NCBI RefSeq assembly: GCF_001642475.1
Contig: NW_019173958.1
Span: forward strand, 1-64,000
Length of the DNA stretch: 64,000 nt
DNA from: Fonsecaea monophora
Lineage: Eukaryota > Ascomycota > Eurotiomycetes > Chaetothyriales > Herpotrichiellaceae
Direction: 5' to 3'
Shown here: positions 50,834 to 63,645 of the stretch, in pieces
Layout: each line of letters begins with the position of its first letter
How positions within the stretch are numbered: position 1 is the first letter of the stretch
The notes under the pieces: model-generated
Told to the model about the DNA's origin: nothing
Databases searched by the model: none
What the model saw: the letters and a program-made list of their open reading frames with translations, nothing else
Program-made: the position numbers and the translations under genes

Positions 50834-53516
50834 CTAGAAGACTGCAGTCAGTCCGCTTTTGGACTGCCGTTTGCTGAATCGTTTTCTCCCTTTGAGCGAC
50901 TCTGCATCGCCGCCCGAATGTTGCTTGTGCAGTATTCCTCGACCGGAATGGGACTGATTCACGTTATGAGGACTTAGATCCGTCGCTTGGTCAATCGTGC
51001 TAGCATGACTGGACAATGCCGAGGACGAGATATTGAGAGCGTCGTCGTCGTTGGAGTACGTGTTGTTGGTATTCTGCAGCTGCAGCGATAACGCAATCTC
51101 TCGTGCTCGTGCTAATGCATCCAGCCATTCCTGCGCCGCAACCGCCGTCGAAAACGCCTCGCCAGAAGGTGGCTTGAGGTCCTCAAAAACGTAGTGTCGG
51201 TCTTTCTGCTCAATGTGTTAGTGTTCACTCTCGGCATCAATCCCCCTAGGAACTTACGGTATCGACAATCCATTGGGTTACTCCCTTGGAATCTGTCGCG
51301 CTGGAATATTCGGTCCCTGGCGATAGCAGTGAGATTTCCGACTTTGACTTCTTCTCCTCTCCACCGGCCGCAGCAATAATGATCCTTGCACTCGATGTCA
51401 CCATGACAAGCCTTTGCCGTTTCTTGTTGTTGCTGCCTCCAAACAACCTTGACAGTTTCCCTCCACCCTCGTTGCTGTGCGGGCTGTGGGGGTTGGGTGT
51501 TGACAACACATTTAGATTGCCTAGTTTGAGGATTCTCTCGTTATTTCTCGTGAGTACAGGAGACCATTCGATATCAAGTTGGCTCGGGGGCGGGAGTTCT
51601 GTAACCACTCTCGGCTGCGGCTTTTGATTGGGAGGAGGAAGCATGGTCGGATGTGTGCTGTGACCCGAGACAACATCAGGCGGAAAACTGTCTTGGGCAC
51701 CGTTTCCATTAAGTTTTATGGGAGGTGCTGCTGGAGGAACATATGGTTTTAAGCGTGGTGCCTTCTGCTTCCACAAGTCGCGACCCCAGCGAACTCCGGT
51801 AAAGAAAGGGTGGTTCTTTGCATGCTCCAGTGATAACCGTCTTTGGGGGTCAAGAACCAGGAGTCGCTCAACTAGATCTCGAGCGACTTCAGGGAAGCCC
51901 CTGGGGAACTCGTAGTCGAGCGCAACGATTTTCTGGAAGGTCTGATAGTCATTGACAGCCTTGAAAGGTGGCCGCCCAGCCAATAGTTGATAGATGATGC
52001 AACCAAATGCCCACATGTCACTCGCTTTGCATGCGTTTTTGTCGGTCAATAGCTCGGGGCTCACATATTCCGCAGTTCCCACAAAGGAGTTGGCCCTGTT
52101 CTCGGTCGAGGTGGAATCGGGTTCGAAATCAACTCTGCCATCCGTGTTTCGCCTTTCCGGAAGCAACTTGGCCGTTCCGAAATCGGTCACCTTGATATGC
52201 ATGTTCTCGTCCAACAAAAGATTTTCGGGCTTCAAATCGCGGTGTATGACACCTCGGCCATGCATGTACTCGATTGTGTCCAGTATTTGCGCACCATAGA
52301 AGCGAGTACATTCTTCATCAAAGGTTGACATGCGCTTCAGCACTCCAAGCAACTCTCCGCCGGGACACAGGTCCAGGACGAAATACAGAGACCGTTCATC
52401 TTGGAATGTGTAATAGAGTCTCACAACACCGGGGTGGTCTGTCAAACGGTTCAGAGTGTCTTTCTCGATATTAACGTATTTGACCTTCTTTTCTTTGATG
52501 ATGTGCCGCTTGTCCAGCACCTTGATGGCATACTGTCTTCCACTGGCTCGATCCGTAGCGGCGAGGACGGTGCTGTAAGAGCCCTCTCCAAGGGTCTGCC
52601 CAAAGTTAAAGTCCCTCACACCCTTTTTGACCGGTTTGTACGCCACTGTGCCATCCGCGCCAATCTCCTTCTTGAGACCGACGGCAGCTCCGCGCTCTTG
52701 CCACTCCTCTGCACTGGTCAAGGGTCGATCTTCCATATTGTACGGCGATGTTGACAAGGGTGTCTGGTTAGACTTGGGGGTGGTTGAGAGTGGTGTAGTG
52801 CCGGTCGGTGTGGTTCCCATGCGGGAGCCCGCCATACCTCGAGAAGTTCTTCGCGGAGGTAGGGGTCCGTTGCCTAAAGTATATTGTCCTTGACCATATG
52901 CTCTCTCGGTGTGGCTATCGTCTCTTGATGGCACCCCAGCAACATCTCCGAGCCCCGAGCGCTTCGAAGATGTTCGTTGCGGAAACCCCGTTGAGGCTGA
53001 ACCATCATTGCGAATTCTGTACGATCCTTGCCGTGAGACTCCATTTGCAGCTGCACCATTGACCGGCAACTGGGTGTAATATGCGGAACCCGGACGTGAG
53101 GCGTTCGACCTGGGATCGTGGAGGTTCTGAGGCATCATGGTAGGGTATTGGGGGAATTGTGCTTGTTGCTGATCTTGATAGCTATAGGGGATGTTTTGTC
53201 GCTGGGCGAGCCGCTCTGCCGATGTATTGTTCTGGGTGAAAGTGGGCTGAGGCGCAGACGAGGGCACTGATGGGATGGACGAGGCAGAAACCGCGTGGGA
53301 TGGGAGGTCTTCGGGGCCGTTCACGGACTCCATTGGGGATACCGGGCTGTGAGAGCGCTGAGGGGTGGCGGAGATATAGTCTGTCCTCCCATCGGTATCG
53401 ACCAAAGGCGATACCCGGGAGAACTGCGATGCGGGCGGCTGAGGTTGTAATGGTGTGTCCGGTGAGGTATCATCGGGATTCGCAATCCTCAACGGACCAA
53501 GTGAGAGGTCGGCCAT
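50834..53516 (-). CDS. PDK1-type protein kinase (Pkh1/Pkh2 homologue)
   Basis: Exons 53516-51258 and 51205-50834 (52-bp intron) give 876 residues. The N-terminal 300 residues are disordered and Ser/Pro/Gln-rich. The AGC kinase domain spans about 303-575: GEGSYSTV (ATP loop), Lys332 in AIKV, HRDLKPENLLL with Asp427, DFGTAK with Asp445 and the activation-loop ANSFVGTAEYVSPE with Ser477. A PH-like domain follows from about 650, crossing the intron (GNLNVLS, QRLVMVTSSARIII, then DRHYVFEDLKPP, AAQEWLDALARA). PDK1 phosphorylates the activation loops of other AGC kinases, including those for cell-wall integrity, sphingolipid signalling and polarity. The C-terminus ends KSGLTAVF. The exon 2 assignment rests on the PH-domain continuation and good splice sites. 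Confidence 0.96.
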
Positions 53517-54683
53517 TGTGGCACGGGGGGGTTCAGACTCGTCAACGATGTGGCTTGGAGAGGATCGAAATGCCCGATGACGTCTCAGTGGTGAGCGGCT
53601 TGATTAAAGTAGAGATGCTGGTGTCCTCATCGCTGCGGCAGGGAGAGCAGCAGCAACAACCACAGTGAGTAGGGTGAATCTTCCGTCAAGGTGCAAGGGT
53701 CCAAGACGGATTGCGAGTCGTTTCAGAATGCGGATTGCAAGTCCCCTGGATCTGATCTGGCACGGAGGAGTCTGATCTAGTGTCCGTTCTTCGGGCGGAG
53801 AGGTCGAAGGAGGGCACTAAAGGTAGACGGCGGCGCTGAGGACGAGGAGCTTCTTGTCAGGGTAGCGAGCGTGGGCAGAGTGTGTTGAAAGAAAGAAGAA
53901 CCGTACAAGGTGAATTGTGCAGTTGGTAACGAATTGGTGGTTTGCAGGGACCGCAAGGATGATGGATGATGGTCTCGCAGCGCCGTTCCCTAGACAGATT
54001 AGCCACCAATCAGCCAGTGCTTCGCCATAGCCGAGCACAACTCGATGTCGGATCTCGTCGTGCCTATATTGCACTTGAAATAGTAGACAAATGGCCCGTG
54101 TCACTGGCGGAGAACACACGTAAACGTTCACCGAGTACAAAGCCCCAGACTACACCTGGCTACTGATTATTTTTCCTCGTCAAGACCGCGCAGATTGACT
54201 CAAAATTGCGGTGGAGTTCATGTGACCACTGCGACAACGAGGTGTGGGTTTCATGGCATCCACATACTTGTACGTGAAAAGCTTCCCGAGTAAGTGTGAT
54301 GAACTATCGATAGCTTCTTGACTTCTTTATGTAATCGTATGGATGGCTGGCCGTTGTCACAGGAATGTGTTGTGTCGAAAGAGCTTCAACGGTGCCTGCA
54401 CCACCTTCACGGAGAGGTTAGCGGAAGGCCTCAACCTTCACTGTCATCATGTCCTCGACCTGGGACCCAGAGACGAGCTCTTTCTATGGCATGGCTCGTC
54501 GCTCTTGCCTGATCCCATTGTGCCACGAGGATGCTGCGATGGTGCCGTCACTGCCATCGACCAGCATGCAACCCATGGCAGTTATCCTCCTCGTAGTCAA
54601 ATCAGCCACCCACTTCTGGCTCACACGTATCAACTCGGATTCGTATCTCGAATCCTTTCTCATCACTAACTGACTACTGCATC
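53517..54683. other. Divergent intergenic region
   Basis: About 1.2 kb upstream of both the PDK1 gene and the next unknown gene. No ORF here shows a recognisable motif. Confidence 0.45.
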
Positions 54684-56282
54684 ATGATTCGCTTACCACC
54701 CAGCAGCCTATCCGTCTCAGAGCGAGATATCGATTTCCATGTCCGACAAACAGAAATCTACCAAGGTCTACTGCGGCAAGGCTTCAAGAGAGATGACATT
54801 ATCCGCTATCTCAACGACTATCGCAAGGCTGCAGCAGATGTAGCCTACCCTGGCTTGCGAGACTTCGATCTGACAATCTCGAGCACCGCGGAACTGTCCT
54901 ACCTGCGTCTCCAGCCAGCCTTGCAGGAAAGTGGCCAAGAAGACAAGAAGCGAGATCCTGTCCGCCATAGTTCCTCCGAGTCCACCAGCGGATCAACTTC
55001 CAGCTTTCCCGATCTCCCCCCAGAGATTGAAGACTCCCAAGACGATCTCCAAGACGTCGTTCCAGACGCGCTCGTGCAGGAGACGGGAAACCACAGCAGC
55101 CTCGGGTCCTCGAGATCTATCCCACCCACCCTGTACACCAATCCACATGCTCCTCGTAAGAGCTCGCTACTTCGGTTTGCTGAGGCAGCATCACCAGAGC
55201 ATCCTCCTACCAAACCAGGAGAGGGTCGACCTGTTCCTGTGCCAACTCATACTCCAATACGTAGGAAATACAAGCGGCGAAGCCATACCTACCCATATCA
55301 GTCCTCCGAGCGAGACTCTCTTGCGGATACATTAACACAGGGTCATGTCATAGATGGGATGAATCGGATCTCCTTGGACGACTCTGAAGAGAGTATGCCT
55401 TTTGATCTGCCATCCCCGATGCATCCTACAACTCGCACATCTTCAGCTCAAGACATCCCGTTCGCGAGTCCACCAACAAAGTCACCGTCGGGGGATAGTC
55501 CGACGGACGTGCTCAGTCCCAGCATCACCCGTTCTACTGTAGAACGGCGTCGAAGCAGCGATATTCTCGCACAAATGTATTCCTTCACAGATGTGCCAAG
55601 CTCCCCTCCTTTTCTACAGACACCAGGCAGGGACTACTTCGAGGAGCAACCGTCTTCTCTGGGCTCCACTCGATTACCAAGTACACCATCACCAATCCGC
55701 AATGCTGCTTCCCTCTCACGTACCGAACCGCCACTTTACAGACATCAATATCTGGACGGAAATTCGTATACGGTGTACAATGATTCACTCCCTGCAAGCT
55801 CTCAGCCACAAACTCCGGCCGACACGTCAAGACATCCTTTGGTCACTGAACAAGAAGCCGCGTATACCGCACCACCCGGCATGCTCCGTATCGGATCGAC
55901 CTCAGTTACGCACCATGGTCGACAGGGGTGGGACCAAGAAGGCGCACAGCAAAGCCCAACTGCTCGAGCCATCAATCTTCGTGAACGACGGAACAGGGAG
56001 TTGACGAGAAGTGCTCATGCTGAAGGAGTTCGTTTGCAGCGGTTGAGGATGAGGGACGAAAGCCGGTTTACACAGCGGGCACTCGAAGCTAACGCTGCCG
56101 CCACTGGCGGAGATCGAGTAGAGGCATTCTCGCCAACTGCAGATGATGTGTGGAGGGACGAGCTCGAGGCCGATCGCGTGGGAGAGGAGAATTTCGAAGC
56201 AGGCAACGACAGTAGTCATCGGAGAGTCATGCGAGCTGTGAGTGGAAATGCTAGGTTTGACCTTGGGGACTGGCACGAATGA
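54684..56282 (+). CDS. Conserved-looking disordered protein, unknown function
   Basis: Intronless, 532 residues. A helical N-terminal block of about 70 residues (SVSERDIDFHVRQTEIYQGLLRQGFKRDDIIRYLNDYRKAA) is followed by more than 300 residues rich in Ser, Pro and Thr with many SP/TP sites, so it is probably disordered and phosphorylated. A charged helix (REREN-like; NLRERRNRELTRSAHAEGVRLQRLRMRDESRF) and a short C-terminal motif (RRVMRAVSGNARFDLGDWHE) end the protein. The two ordered ends look constrained and suggest protein-protein contacts. I do not recognise a named family. Confidence 0.75.
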   Translation: MIRLPPSSLSVSERDIDFHVRQTEIYQGLLRQGFKRDDIIRYLNDYRKAAADVAYPGLRDFDLTISSTAELSYLRLQPALQESGQEDKKRDPVRHSSSESTSGSTSSFPDLPPEIEDSQDDLQDVVPDALVQETGNHSSLGSSRSIPPTLYTNPHAPRKSSLLRFAEAASPEHPPTKPGEGRPVPVPTHTPIRRKYKRRSHTYPYQSSERDSLADTLTQGHVIDGMNRISLDDSEESMPFDLPSPMHPTTRTSSAQDIPFASPPTKSPSGDSPTDVLSPSITRSTVERRRSSDILAQMYSFTDVPSSPPFLQTPGRDYFEEQPSSLGSTRLPSTPSPIRNAASLSRTEPPLYRHQYLDGNSYTVYNDSLPASSQPQTPADTSRHPLVTEQEAAYTAPPGMLRIGSTSVTHHGRQGWDQEGAQQSPTARAINLRERRNRELTRSAHAEGVRLQRLRMRDESRFTQRALEANAAATGGDRVEAFSPTADDVWRDELEADRVGEENFEAGNDSSHRRVMRAVSGNARFDLGDWHE

Positions 56283-59200
56283 CGATACTGGGGCCTAACG
56301 AGGCCGCTGAGAGCCTAGTGCCGGGAGGAGGTTGAGAGACACGGGCTGGATTCAGACGTCAAAAGACTAGAATATCGGTAGATGGAGGACTGGTACCGGG
56401 TGCAGCCGTTTCGCAGTACAGGGATATACATATATCGTAGTGGTAACTTGTAAGCTCCACAGTGATAAAGCAGCGATGCACAAAGCATCAAGAAAGCAGT
56501 CCCCAGTGATCTTCTGGTCTATCCACTTTTTCCCGTCCCGTTGAGACCAATGTCTCAGGTGTGACTGGGTCCATGAGAGGATGCGGAGCAGGGAGATGGA
56601 CAAGGTGTGTTCTGATTTGTTTGTGATGGGGCAATAGATGTGTAGCTAGGTATATAACTTGTGTTTTACCCATCGTTTACCGTATACTTTTTTGTTTATT
56701 GTTGATGGGTTATTGTATGCTTTAATGCTTGTATGCTTGCATGTATACATGTGTATGTATGGATACTCCCACCAGATCTGGTGGCTGGGTTCCTGGGTAG
56801 CTGGCCGGCTCTGGGTACATATCATGGTACATACGCACATACATATCTAGCAAGTATAAAGTATATTACAGTAGTTACATATCAATCAATAGGTATCAAT
56901 AAGTCATGATACGTCCCTCCCCCCACATCCTTGCAAGGTTTCTATCTATCTATCTGACTTGCTCCACGGAAGGACCACATTCCCAGACTCGACGACGTAC
57001 TCGATACATACATGTACTGTCCCCTCTATGTCTCATGCAGAGCCATGTCCGGTATAGATGGGACTGGGTGTCTCGTATCCTCGGGGCATCGGGCTCGGGG
57101 CGCCAGGTTGAGGGAATAATGTCGATTCCCAGCAAGTAAGTACCTAGCAAGAAGAATAGAAGGAAGCTCTTTTCTCTCGTCACGCATTACGCGTCACTTC
57201 TCGTTCTCTATTTTGTATATCGAGTTGCTTGTCCTGGTTGCCTGGTTAGCACATCCTTGGAGTTGCTCTTACATACCTCGTACGCTTGAAGTATATATAC
57301 TCTGTCCGCCTTAGTCTCTCTCCTCCCCTTCCCCCCTTGGCCGGCGAGTGTCCGGGGACCCAGAATCTAGATTGAACGAGAACCTCCCTTCCCTCTCTGC
57401 CCCCGTCTTTTACCGCGTATCTCCCTTGCCTCTGGACCTCCCTTCATGCTTACCTCACCTTTGTACTCACTCCGAACGTCTCCTAACCTCACCGGAACAG
57501 GGACTGGGTCCTGGTTCCGGTCCTGGGACTGACTGACAATGTGTACTTGTCCTTTATTGGGAGACACCACCTGCCCAGATAGGCCGGCATAGGTACCTTT
57601 CATGCTCTCCCACGCGCGGATGCCTGTCTTTCTTGCCCTGTCTTGTCTTTGTTTCGCCTGTGCTGGCAGCGGGCACGTTTCCCGAATCCTCCTAGAGTGG
57701 GGTGATCCCCGTATCTTACTCGTACTCACGCTCCCAGCTTGGGTCGAGAGCTTCAAGAGGTACTCGATTGGTGGCGTCAGTCCGCTCGAGACTTCCTTCA
57801 AGCGCCACCGAACCCTGGTCCGGCCTCTCGATCTTGAAGACCGGGCCATGGGCGAGAACTCCACAGAGGGCTTAAGGTCCGACCCTTGGGAGACCCTCGA
57901 GAATCTCATGCGAGCAAGTCGCTTTTACCGCCGCGGCTATCTCGAGTCTCGGAGAGCGGCCATGTTCCGACAGGTCTACTGCTCGATAGTGCAACAGACC
58001 GACAGACAATCCCCACTCAGACAATGACTCGAACACAGGCAAGGGTAGCATGTTAAAGGTAATCTTGTGGCGCACAATCCCCGTTCGTATCCGTTCTAAT
58101 CATGTGAATCATTCTGGGCCATGACTCTTGAGAGAGGGTACTCCGTATAGCAGCAAGATGACCGTCGACGGTCCACTGTGGCACTGTCTTGAAGCGACAA
58201 ACCATATAGACGCAGGTCAACTTAGCCGGATTGCCAATGAGGTGGGAGAACAATCTGCTTTGTGCCTGGAAGCAAAGAAAGAGCACTCCTCAAGCTCTCA
58301 AGACGTTCCAGCCATACGCCTTCTGGACCCACGACTTTGGCAAAATAGCCACTCTAACTCAAGATATTTCGAACTTCAAAGAATGATGGTTGTATGCTTT
58401 TTGGAGGACTATAGTTCCAAGAAAAGCGGGATGTCCCTGCTCCAGATCCCTAGAGAACTCGCCAGAGATACAAGCGTGCTTGATTACCTTCTCGGTCAAG
58501 TATGTCCGCAGTGGTCTCGACGAGCGGTACTCGGTTTACAGCTGGCTGCACGGCAAGAACATATTGGCGCATATGTCTCCGTGCCATGGCAGTTCCAGCG
58601 TCGAGTTTCCGTAGAACGTGTCTGAATGCCGATCTCGAGGTCTTAGCGGCCTAACATACCGACGACGGACGGAGAGCATCTGTCTAGGAGCGCCTCCTCT
58701 TGTCATATTATACCGTTCTTCTGTTGTAGTGCTCCGCTACAGCTAGAGCTAGCTGACATGAACAGAGGTTCACATCACCACAAAAACTCCCTGCGGATAT
58801 ACACGGACATTGTAGGGTGCCAGCGCCGCTATACGGCTCTTTAACAGAGCTGGTTCTAAGCCACCCGGGGTTTAAACGACGAAAGATAGACTGGTGGTTG
58901 GTCGAGGATGCGCTCCGGAGTCCCTCCGGGCGGACCATCTTCCACACCTATTGGGGGTCCATCCAAGGGGAGGGGAGGATGGACCAGCAAAATCTCCGGA
59001 TCCAGCAAGAAGCTTCAGGACACCACCCTCCACGCAGACCACCCGGCCAGCTGGCGCCATCCTCACTTCGGAATGACACCATCAGGTCACCGAGATCTGT
59101 TAGTGAGATGGCCCCTCGTATATGTACATGTACAACTGACATGCAGCACTGAGAGGGCTTTCCCGCGGGGTCGTGCCGAGATCGTGCTGCATCTGCCTTG

Positions 59201-59366
59201 CAGAGATCTGGCACACGATTGCGGATGACTTGCATTAGTTGAGGTACTGCTTGACAGGGCTGTTGTTAGTGGTATGGGATTTCAGAATCCCATGTCCGTC
59301 TTTCATTCCCTTATGTATTTCATAAGCGATATCTCATCGCGACCGTTTGGCTTGCTCGAGGTTGTT
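56283..59366. other. Long intergenic region, no supportable intact gene
   Basis: About 3.1 kb. It includes an AT-rich stretch at about 56640-56960 with GTAT-type and CTAT units (CTATCTATCTATCT at 56942-56955). Open frames at 57602-58027 (+), 57367-57909 (-) and 58128-58625 (+) overlap or lack motifs. A second frame at 58210-58614 is discussed in the findings. Confidence 0.5.
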
Positions 59367-61057
59367 TCATCCAGAGTCATGATCATGCTTGTCCACTGTC
59401 TCCATCATCTTGTCAAGGATGTTGACACCCACGGGCTTCCCGAGTCTCTTTCTCCACTCTTCTCCTTTGTAGATAATGAAAAGCATCGGTGCAAATGCCA
59501 ATACCCCCCCAATAAGGGCGAACATCAGGAAGGTCCACTGATAGCCGATCTTGTTCCCCAGGTGGACAACGTAGAAGGCGAAAGTGAAACCAATTTCCTG
59601 GCGAATAAAATTGAACAGTTGTGCGACTTCACTGCTTTCTGTCCGGTAACAGTCAATCGCATACGTGTAAGTGGTTGTCGTGATGATTTGCAGGCCAAAG
59701 CACGCGATGCCCATGCCAAGTATGGGCGCAATCCACACCGTACGGTATTGTAGGCAGAAGCCATAGATCAGAAGACCAGTGGGGATAATGATCTCGCCCA
59801 TCCAGATGGCTTTGAGTCGAACTTCTGGTTCCGGGTCACGACCTAGTCGCTTTCGTTCTGCCGTGACAATGCGATCAACGACCCAGCCCGCAACACATTC
59901 GCCAAGGATCCCTCCAATGGTTAGAGCTGCACCGAAAGTGAGGCCAATAGTCAGAGTGTTCCAATGGAAGAACTCTGTGAATATTGCGGCGACGGTCACT
60001 GCAGGCACAATGGACGCAAAACCATACATGGTGGCGTAGTAGAGAGCCGGAAATAACACTGAGGGGTATTTGACCATCTTCAACGCTGGGAGTACAAATT
60101 GATTAGGTCTCAATCTCAGTTCTGGGAAGTTCGAACGCAGGCGCATGCGGGAAAAGTAGACTTCTTTGGTGAACCGCGGCCGATGCTCAATCGGCGACTT
60201 TAACAAGTCTGGCTTCGAGGTGTCGACATCCCTTTTCCTGAGATAGAGAGTCTCCGGAAGACAGAAGAAGGCAGTAATCAATATGACCGCGTCGACAATA
60301 GCCACAAATTTGAAGATCCATCGCCAGCCGCAGTATTCGCCCAGCAAACCTCCGACTATTGGAGCCAGGTGGCTCCCATTGACCATGGTCACAGTGAAGA
60401 AACCCATCGCTCTGCCGCGCTGGTGATAGAAAAACAAGTCGGTGACAGTGGCAGCACCCAAGGCAAAGGCGACCGGAAACAAGCCATTGAAAACTCGGGC
60501 AGCGATAAGTTGGCCATATGTTTGGGTATAGGCGCAGCCTAGGGCGGAAACGAAGCCCAAGAAGGTTGTGGCCAAGTAAACAGGTCGTCTACCATATTTG
60601 TTGGAGAGTGGGATCCATAGCCACGGGGCTATACCATTGAGCGCTATGCAGACGGTGCTTCTCACAAGTCAGTTGCCGGTGGACCAAGGAGGTGTTGTCA
60701 AGTTAAGACTCACGTCTGATACGAAGCGGCAACTTTGCTGATGCCAAAGTCTTGGGCCAGCAACACCACTGCGGGGTTGATTGCAGCAGTGTTCAGACCA
60801 CCAATCGCAGCCAAAAGAGACGTCTGGGTCAATATAAGAATCTGTTCAAGGTCAACAGAAGTTCCCGGCCTCAATCACAGAGGTTGTAAACCAACCTTAA
60901 GCCACAGAGGCCAATTGAGAGGATCCTGCGGATCTTCAGACGGCCGGGGATTCAGTAACTCTCTTTTTGTCTCCTGGAGGTTGGTAGTCCCAGCTTCTTC
61001 CTCGTTCAAGGTTCCTGGATCACTAGACATCCTTTCTATTATTTGTGAATTCTTCAT
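59367..61057 (-). CDS. DHA1-type MFS transporter
   Basis: Three exons, 61057-60896, 60841-60714 and 60660-59367 (introns 54 and 53 bp), give 527 residues. The joins read DPQDPLNWPLWLK to ILILTQTSLLAAIGG and AASYQT to STVCIALNGIAPW. The DPxNWP motif before helix 1 and the motif A-type LSNKYGRRPVYLATT are hallmarks of fungal DHA1 drug:proton antiporters. Twelve membrane segments are visible, and the central loop of about 70 residues is charged. It probably exports small toxic or secondary compounds from the cell; the substrate is unknown and no biosynthetic cluster surrounds it. An in-frame ATG ten codons in (MSSDPGTL) or one 30 codons upstream are alternatives. Confidence 0.93.
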
Positions 61058-63354
61058 CGTGTGGATCGTGGGTAGCCGTGACCGGGTTGAGGGAGGATTG
61101 TGTGCGAGAGTAAGAGCAGGTATGTCGTCTGTGACACCCTTAAGCAAGGAAGAAGCATTTCGGCGACGTTTCAGGGCATCGACAAGTAGGGAAGAAAAGG
61201 GTTGATCAGCACCGAGGACGCTGCTGGATTGCGCTACTGCTAGTGAGCAATGTCATGCGTGCCCTGAGGGGCCAGGTTGAGAGCGCGAACGACTGGCCGG
61301 CCTGTGGCGAAGGAGGGTAGACTTTCGGGAGGGGAATATTTGGATTCCATTCTCGTATGAAGTTTCCGTGTGCCGCAGCGAGGCTAAGGAATCTGTGAAT
61401 GCCCAGTGGGTAAGCATGAACAGGAACAAGCAGTGGAAAACAATGTGGAGAGGCGTTGGAGAGGGAGTTGTTGGAGACGCAGAAGGGACTGACGCACCAA
61501 CAAAAGTTCCATGACAGTCGCTCTTGAGGAAACCCGTCGCCCCTTGTCCAGCCTGCGAAGTCAGCAGAGGCAAGAGTCTAACGATGAAGAGGTAGCTAGC
61601 AGCACATGAATCGCATGTCACCAAAAATCAATGGAAATGACCGCGTCAGGACACTGCGACAACCATCAGGAGATCCGCGAAATCAGTTTCTCTTGCTCTT
61701 CGGCAGGTGAAAAGAAAACTATGTGACACCATAGTAAAATGACGCTCAACTCCTACTTGGCCGAGAGGCTAGAGAGGTCACAGCCTCAGACGGAAAGAAA
61801 CCAAGGATTCTTGTGGAGGAGTCGAAGTCCAAGCGCAACTGGGTCAGGTGTTTGTCTCTGCAGAATCTGCCTTGCTATGCTTGCCTGGCCCGTAGACCAC
61901 AGCAGGAAATCGAGAGTTCGGGAGCCAGAAGGATTCGGCAAGACTTATGTACAGTACCTGGGAACACATGTCTACAATGTGTGCGGCGGAACATGAGGTA
62001 CACATGTACACCTACAGGTGCAACTAACCGGCGGCTCCCCGGGAGGGCCACACAGAGGCCTAAACAACCACTGTCGCTGTAGGACTTGGAGGACGACGAG
62101 GTGTTCCAAGACCAACGGCATGATAACCCACGCCTTTTAAGTCCAGAGCCAGAGAAAGTTGACAAGCTGAGCAGTAGAAGGACTGAGCGGACCAGAGTTT
62201 GTATGCGTCGTGGTGGCGAGCAGCTCGCAACACGACCTCCTTTTCTTTGCTTGAAGACCTTGGGATACATCACTCTATGCGATGATCCTGGTGGTAAACT
62301 CTCCACGCGGGGCAAATGTAATGAGCCCATGGTGATAGATCATGGCAAAGTCATGGCTTCACAAGACCACGATTAGTACAAGGAGGGAAGAAGAAAGCTC
62401 ATATACATATTCTCTTTCTGTCTTTTCTGTCTCCCTTGACCGCCCTCAGGTTATTGACCTAGGACAGCAGTAACCACCTATCGCTGATTTCCGCTTGGTG
62501 TTGAAGGCAGCCTGAGGAAGCCGTGGGCCAGAGATAGCTTGGGGATTTGCCTGCGATCAATGATCTCGACCAGAAAAAATGGGAATAGGTGATACAGAAC
62601 ATGAGAAGCAGTGTGTTGAGACAATACATGTACAAGTTCATCCACTCGGTTGATCGAGTAGACCACCGCAAGACCTTGACACCGTGCCTTTCATGCGCGC
62701 TTTCTCTGCCTATGTCGGATTCAGAGAGGATAGACCCGCCTGTAAGTGGCTGACAGCACATCCCTTCCTGCCACTTGGGAACGTACTTTTGGTCACGTCG
62801 CCGTGTGCATGAAGAGGGGCAATTTAGCCTTTTTGGCACGCATTCTGCGTGCACTAGGTCGAAATGGTCGAATGACTAAGTTCAGTGGTGCGCGTAGCAA
62901 TAGGTGGGCGTCGATCCGTCGCAGAACCCCGGATATCGGCTCTGAAACTTTGGACGCATGGGCGGTCAGTGTACCCAAGGTACCCTACCGAGCCTGACAA
63001 GCCTGGCCATGTGAGTTGTCCGCCTTGGCCCTTTCGTAGCCATCCTCCAAGACTGCAGAGAGAAATTCCTTTCAGGCCACTGGTGCGAATGTGCTGACTC
63101 CCTTGAGATTGACTCGACGTCACTACGGCAGAGGAAGCCGGGGGGTTGCAATGGCCAATACCAGTCTGTCCAGGTCCTTCCTCAAACATATTATGATAGA
63201 CAGCATTGGGGGATTCGCAAACCAGGAGGCTGAGCATGAGCATGTACTGTAGCATCGATGCAAAGGGTACACGAGCCTGGTGAATAGTTGATTTGTAAGA
63301 TACGGGCACCATTTCCGCATACTCTCTGGCAGCGGAAGAGCCTGCATACGTCGT
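61058..63354. other. Intergenic region, no supportable intact gene
   Basis: About 2.3 kb. It begins with the MFS promoter. A frame at 61813-62082 has a half Zn2Cys6-like cysteine pattern and continues after a stop (see findings). The rest shows only short motif-free ORFs. Confidence 0.45.
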
Positions 63355-63645
63355 CTAACAGGTTCTCAACCAATTTCGAGGAGTGCCAATTTTAGAGATG
63401 CAGACGTCGTCTGCTAAAGCGGGTGATGATCCTTCCAGGACCTCGTTGCTCTTGTGGAAGAACGGATCGGAGCGCCTATCATTGACATGAAACAATTGGT
63501 TCACGAAAATCGAGATGGAGTGGAAATCTCGAAATGTTTTGTTGACGTCGGAGACAGCAGAAACGGGCCAGGTTTCGTTAGCCTTGTTTTCAGCGCCCCC
63601 GGTTCTGCCCTTAGAACGTAGGATATCAGCGCCGTTGAGCGCCAT
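63355..63645 (-). CDS. Hypothetical small protein or exon, preceded by a good intron
   Basis: The ATG at 63645 opens 96 codons (MALNGADILR...). A fungal-type intron ends just upstream: donor GTAAAA at 63726, CTGAC near its end and TATAG at 63650, 77 bp in all. A short ATG exon at 63793-63727 lies on the other side, but joining it does not keep this frame, so the intron would have to be in the 5' UTR or the gene model is different. Sequence is mixed in composition (FRDFHSISIFVNQLFH), with no domain that I recognise. Upstream parts may be cut by the window end. Confidence 0.25.
   Translation of the reverse strand: MALNGADILRSKGRTGGAENKANETWPVSAVSDVNKTFRDFHSISIFVNQLFHVNDRRSDPFFHKSNEVLEGSSPALADDVCISKIGTPRNWLRTC

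Noticed and set aside
57602..58027. 141-residue plus-strand ORF with a hydrophobic start (MPVFLALSCLCFACAGSG)
   Set aside because: It overlaps a longer open frame on the other strand, shows no domain or cysteine pattern after the leader, and ORFs of this length are expected by chance in 64 kb.
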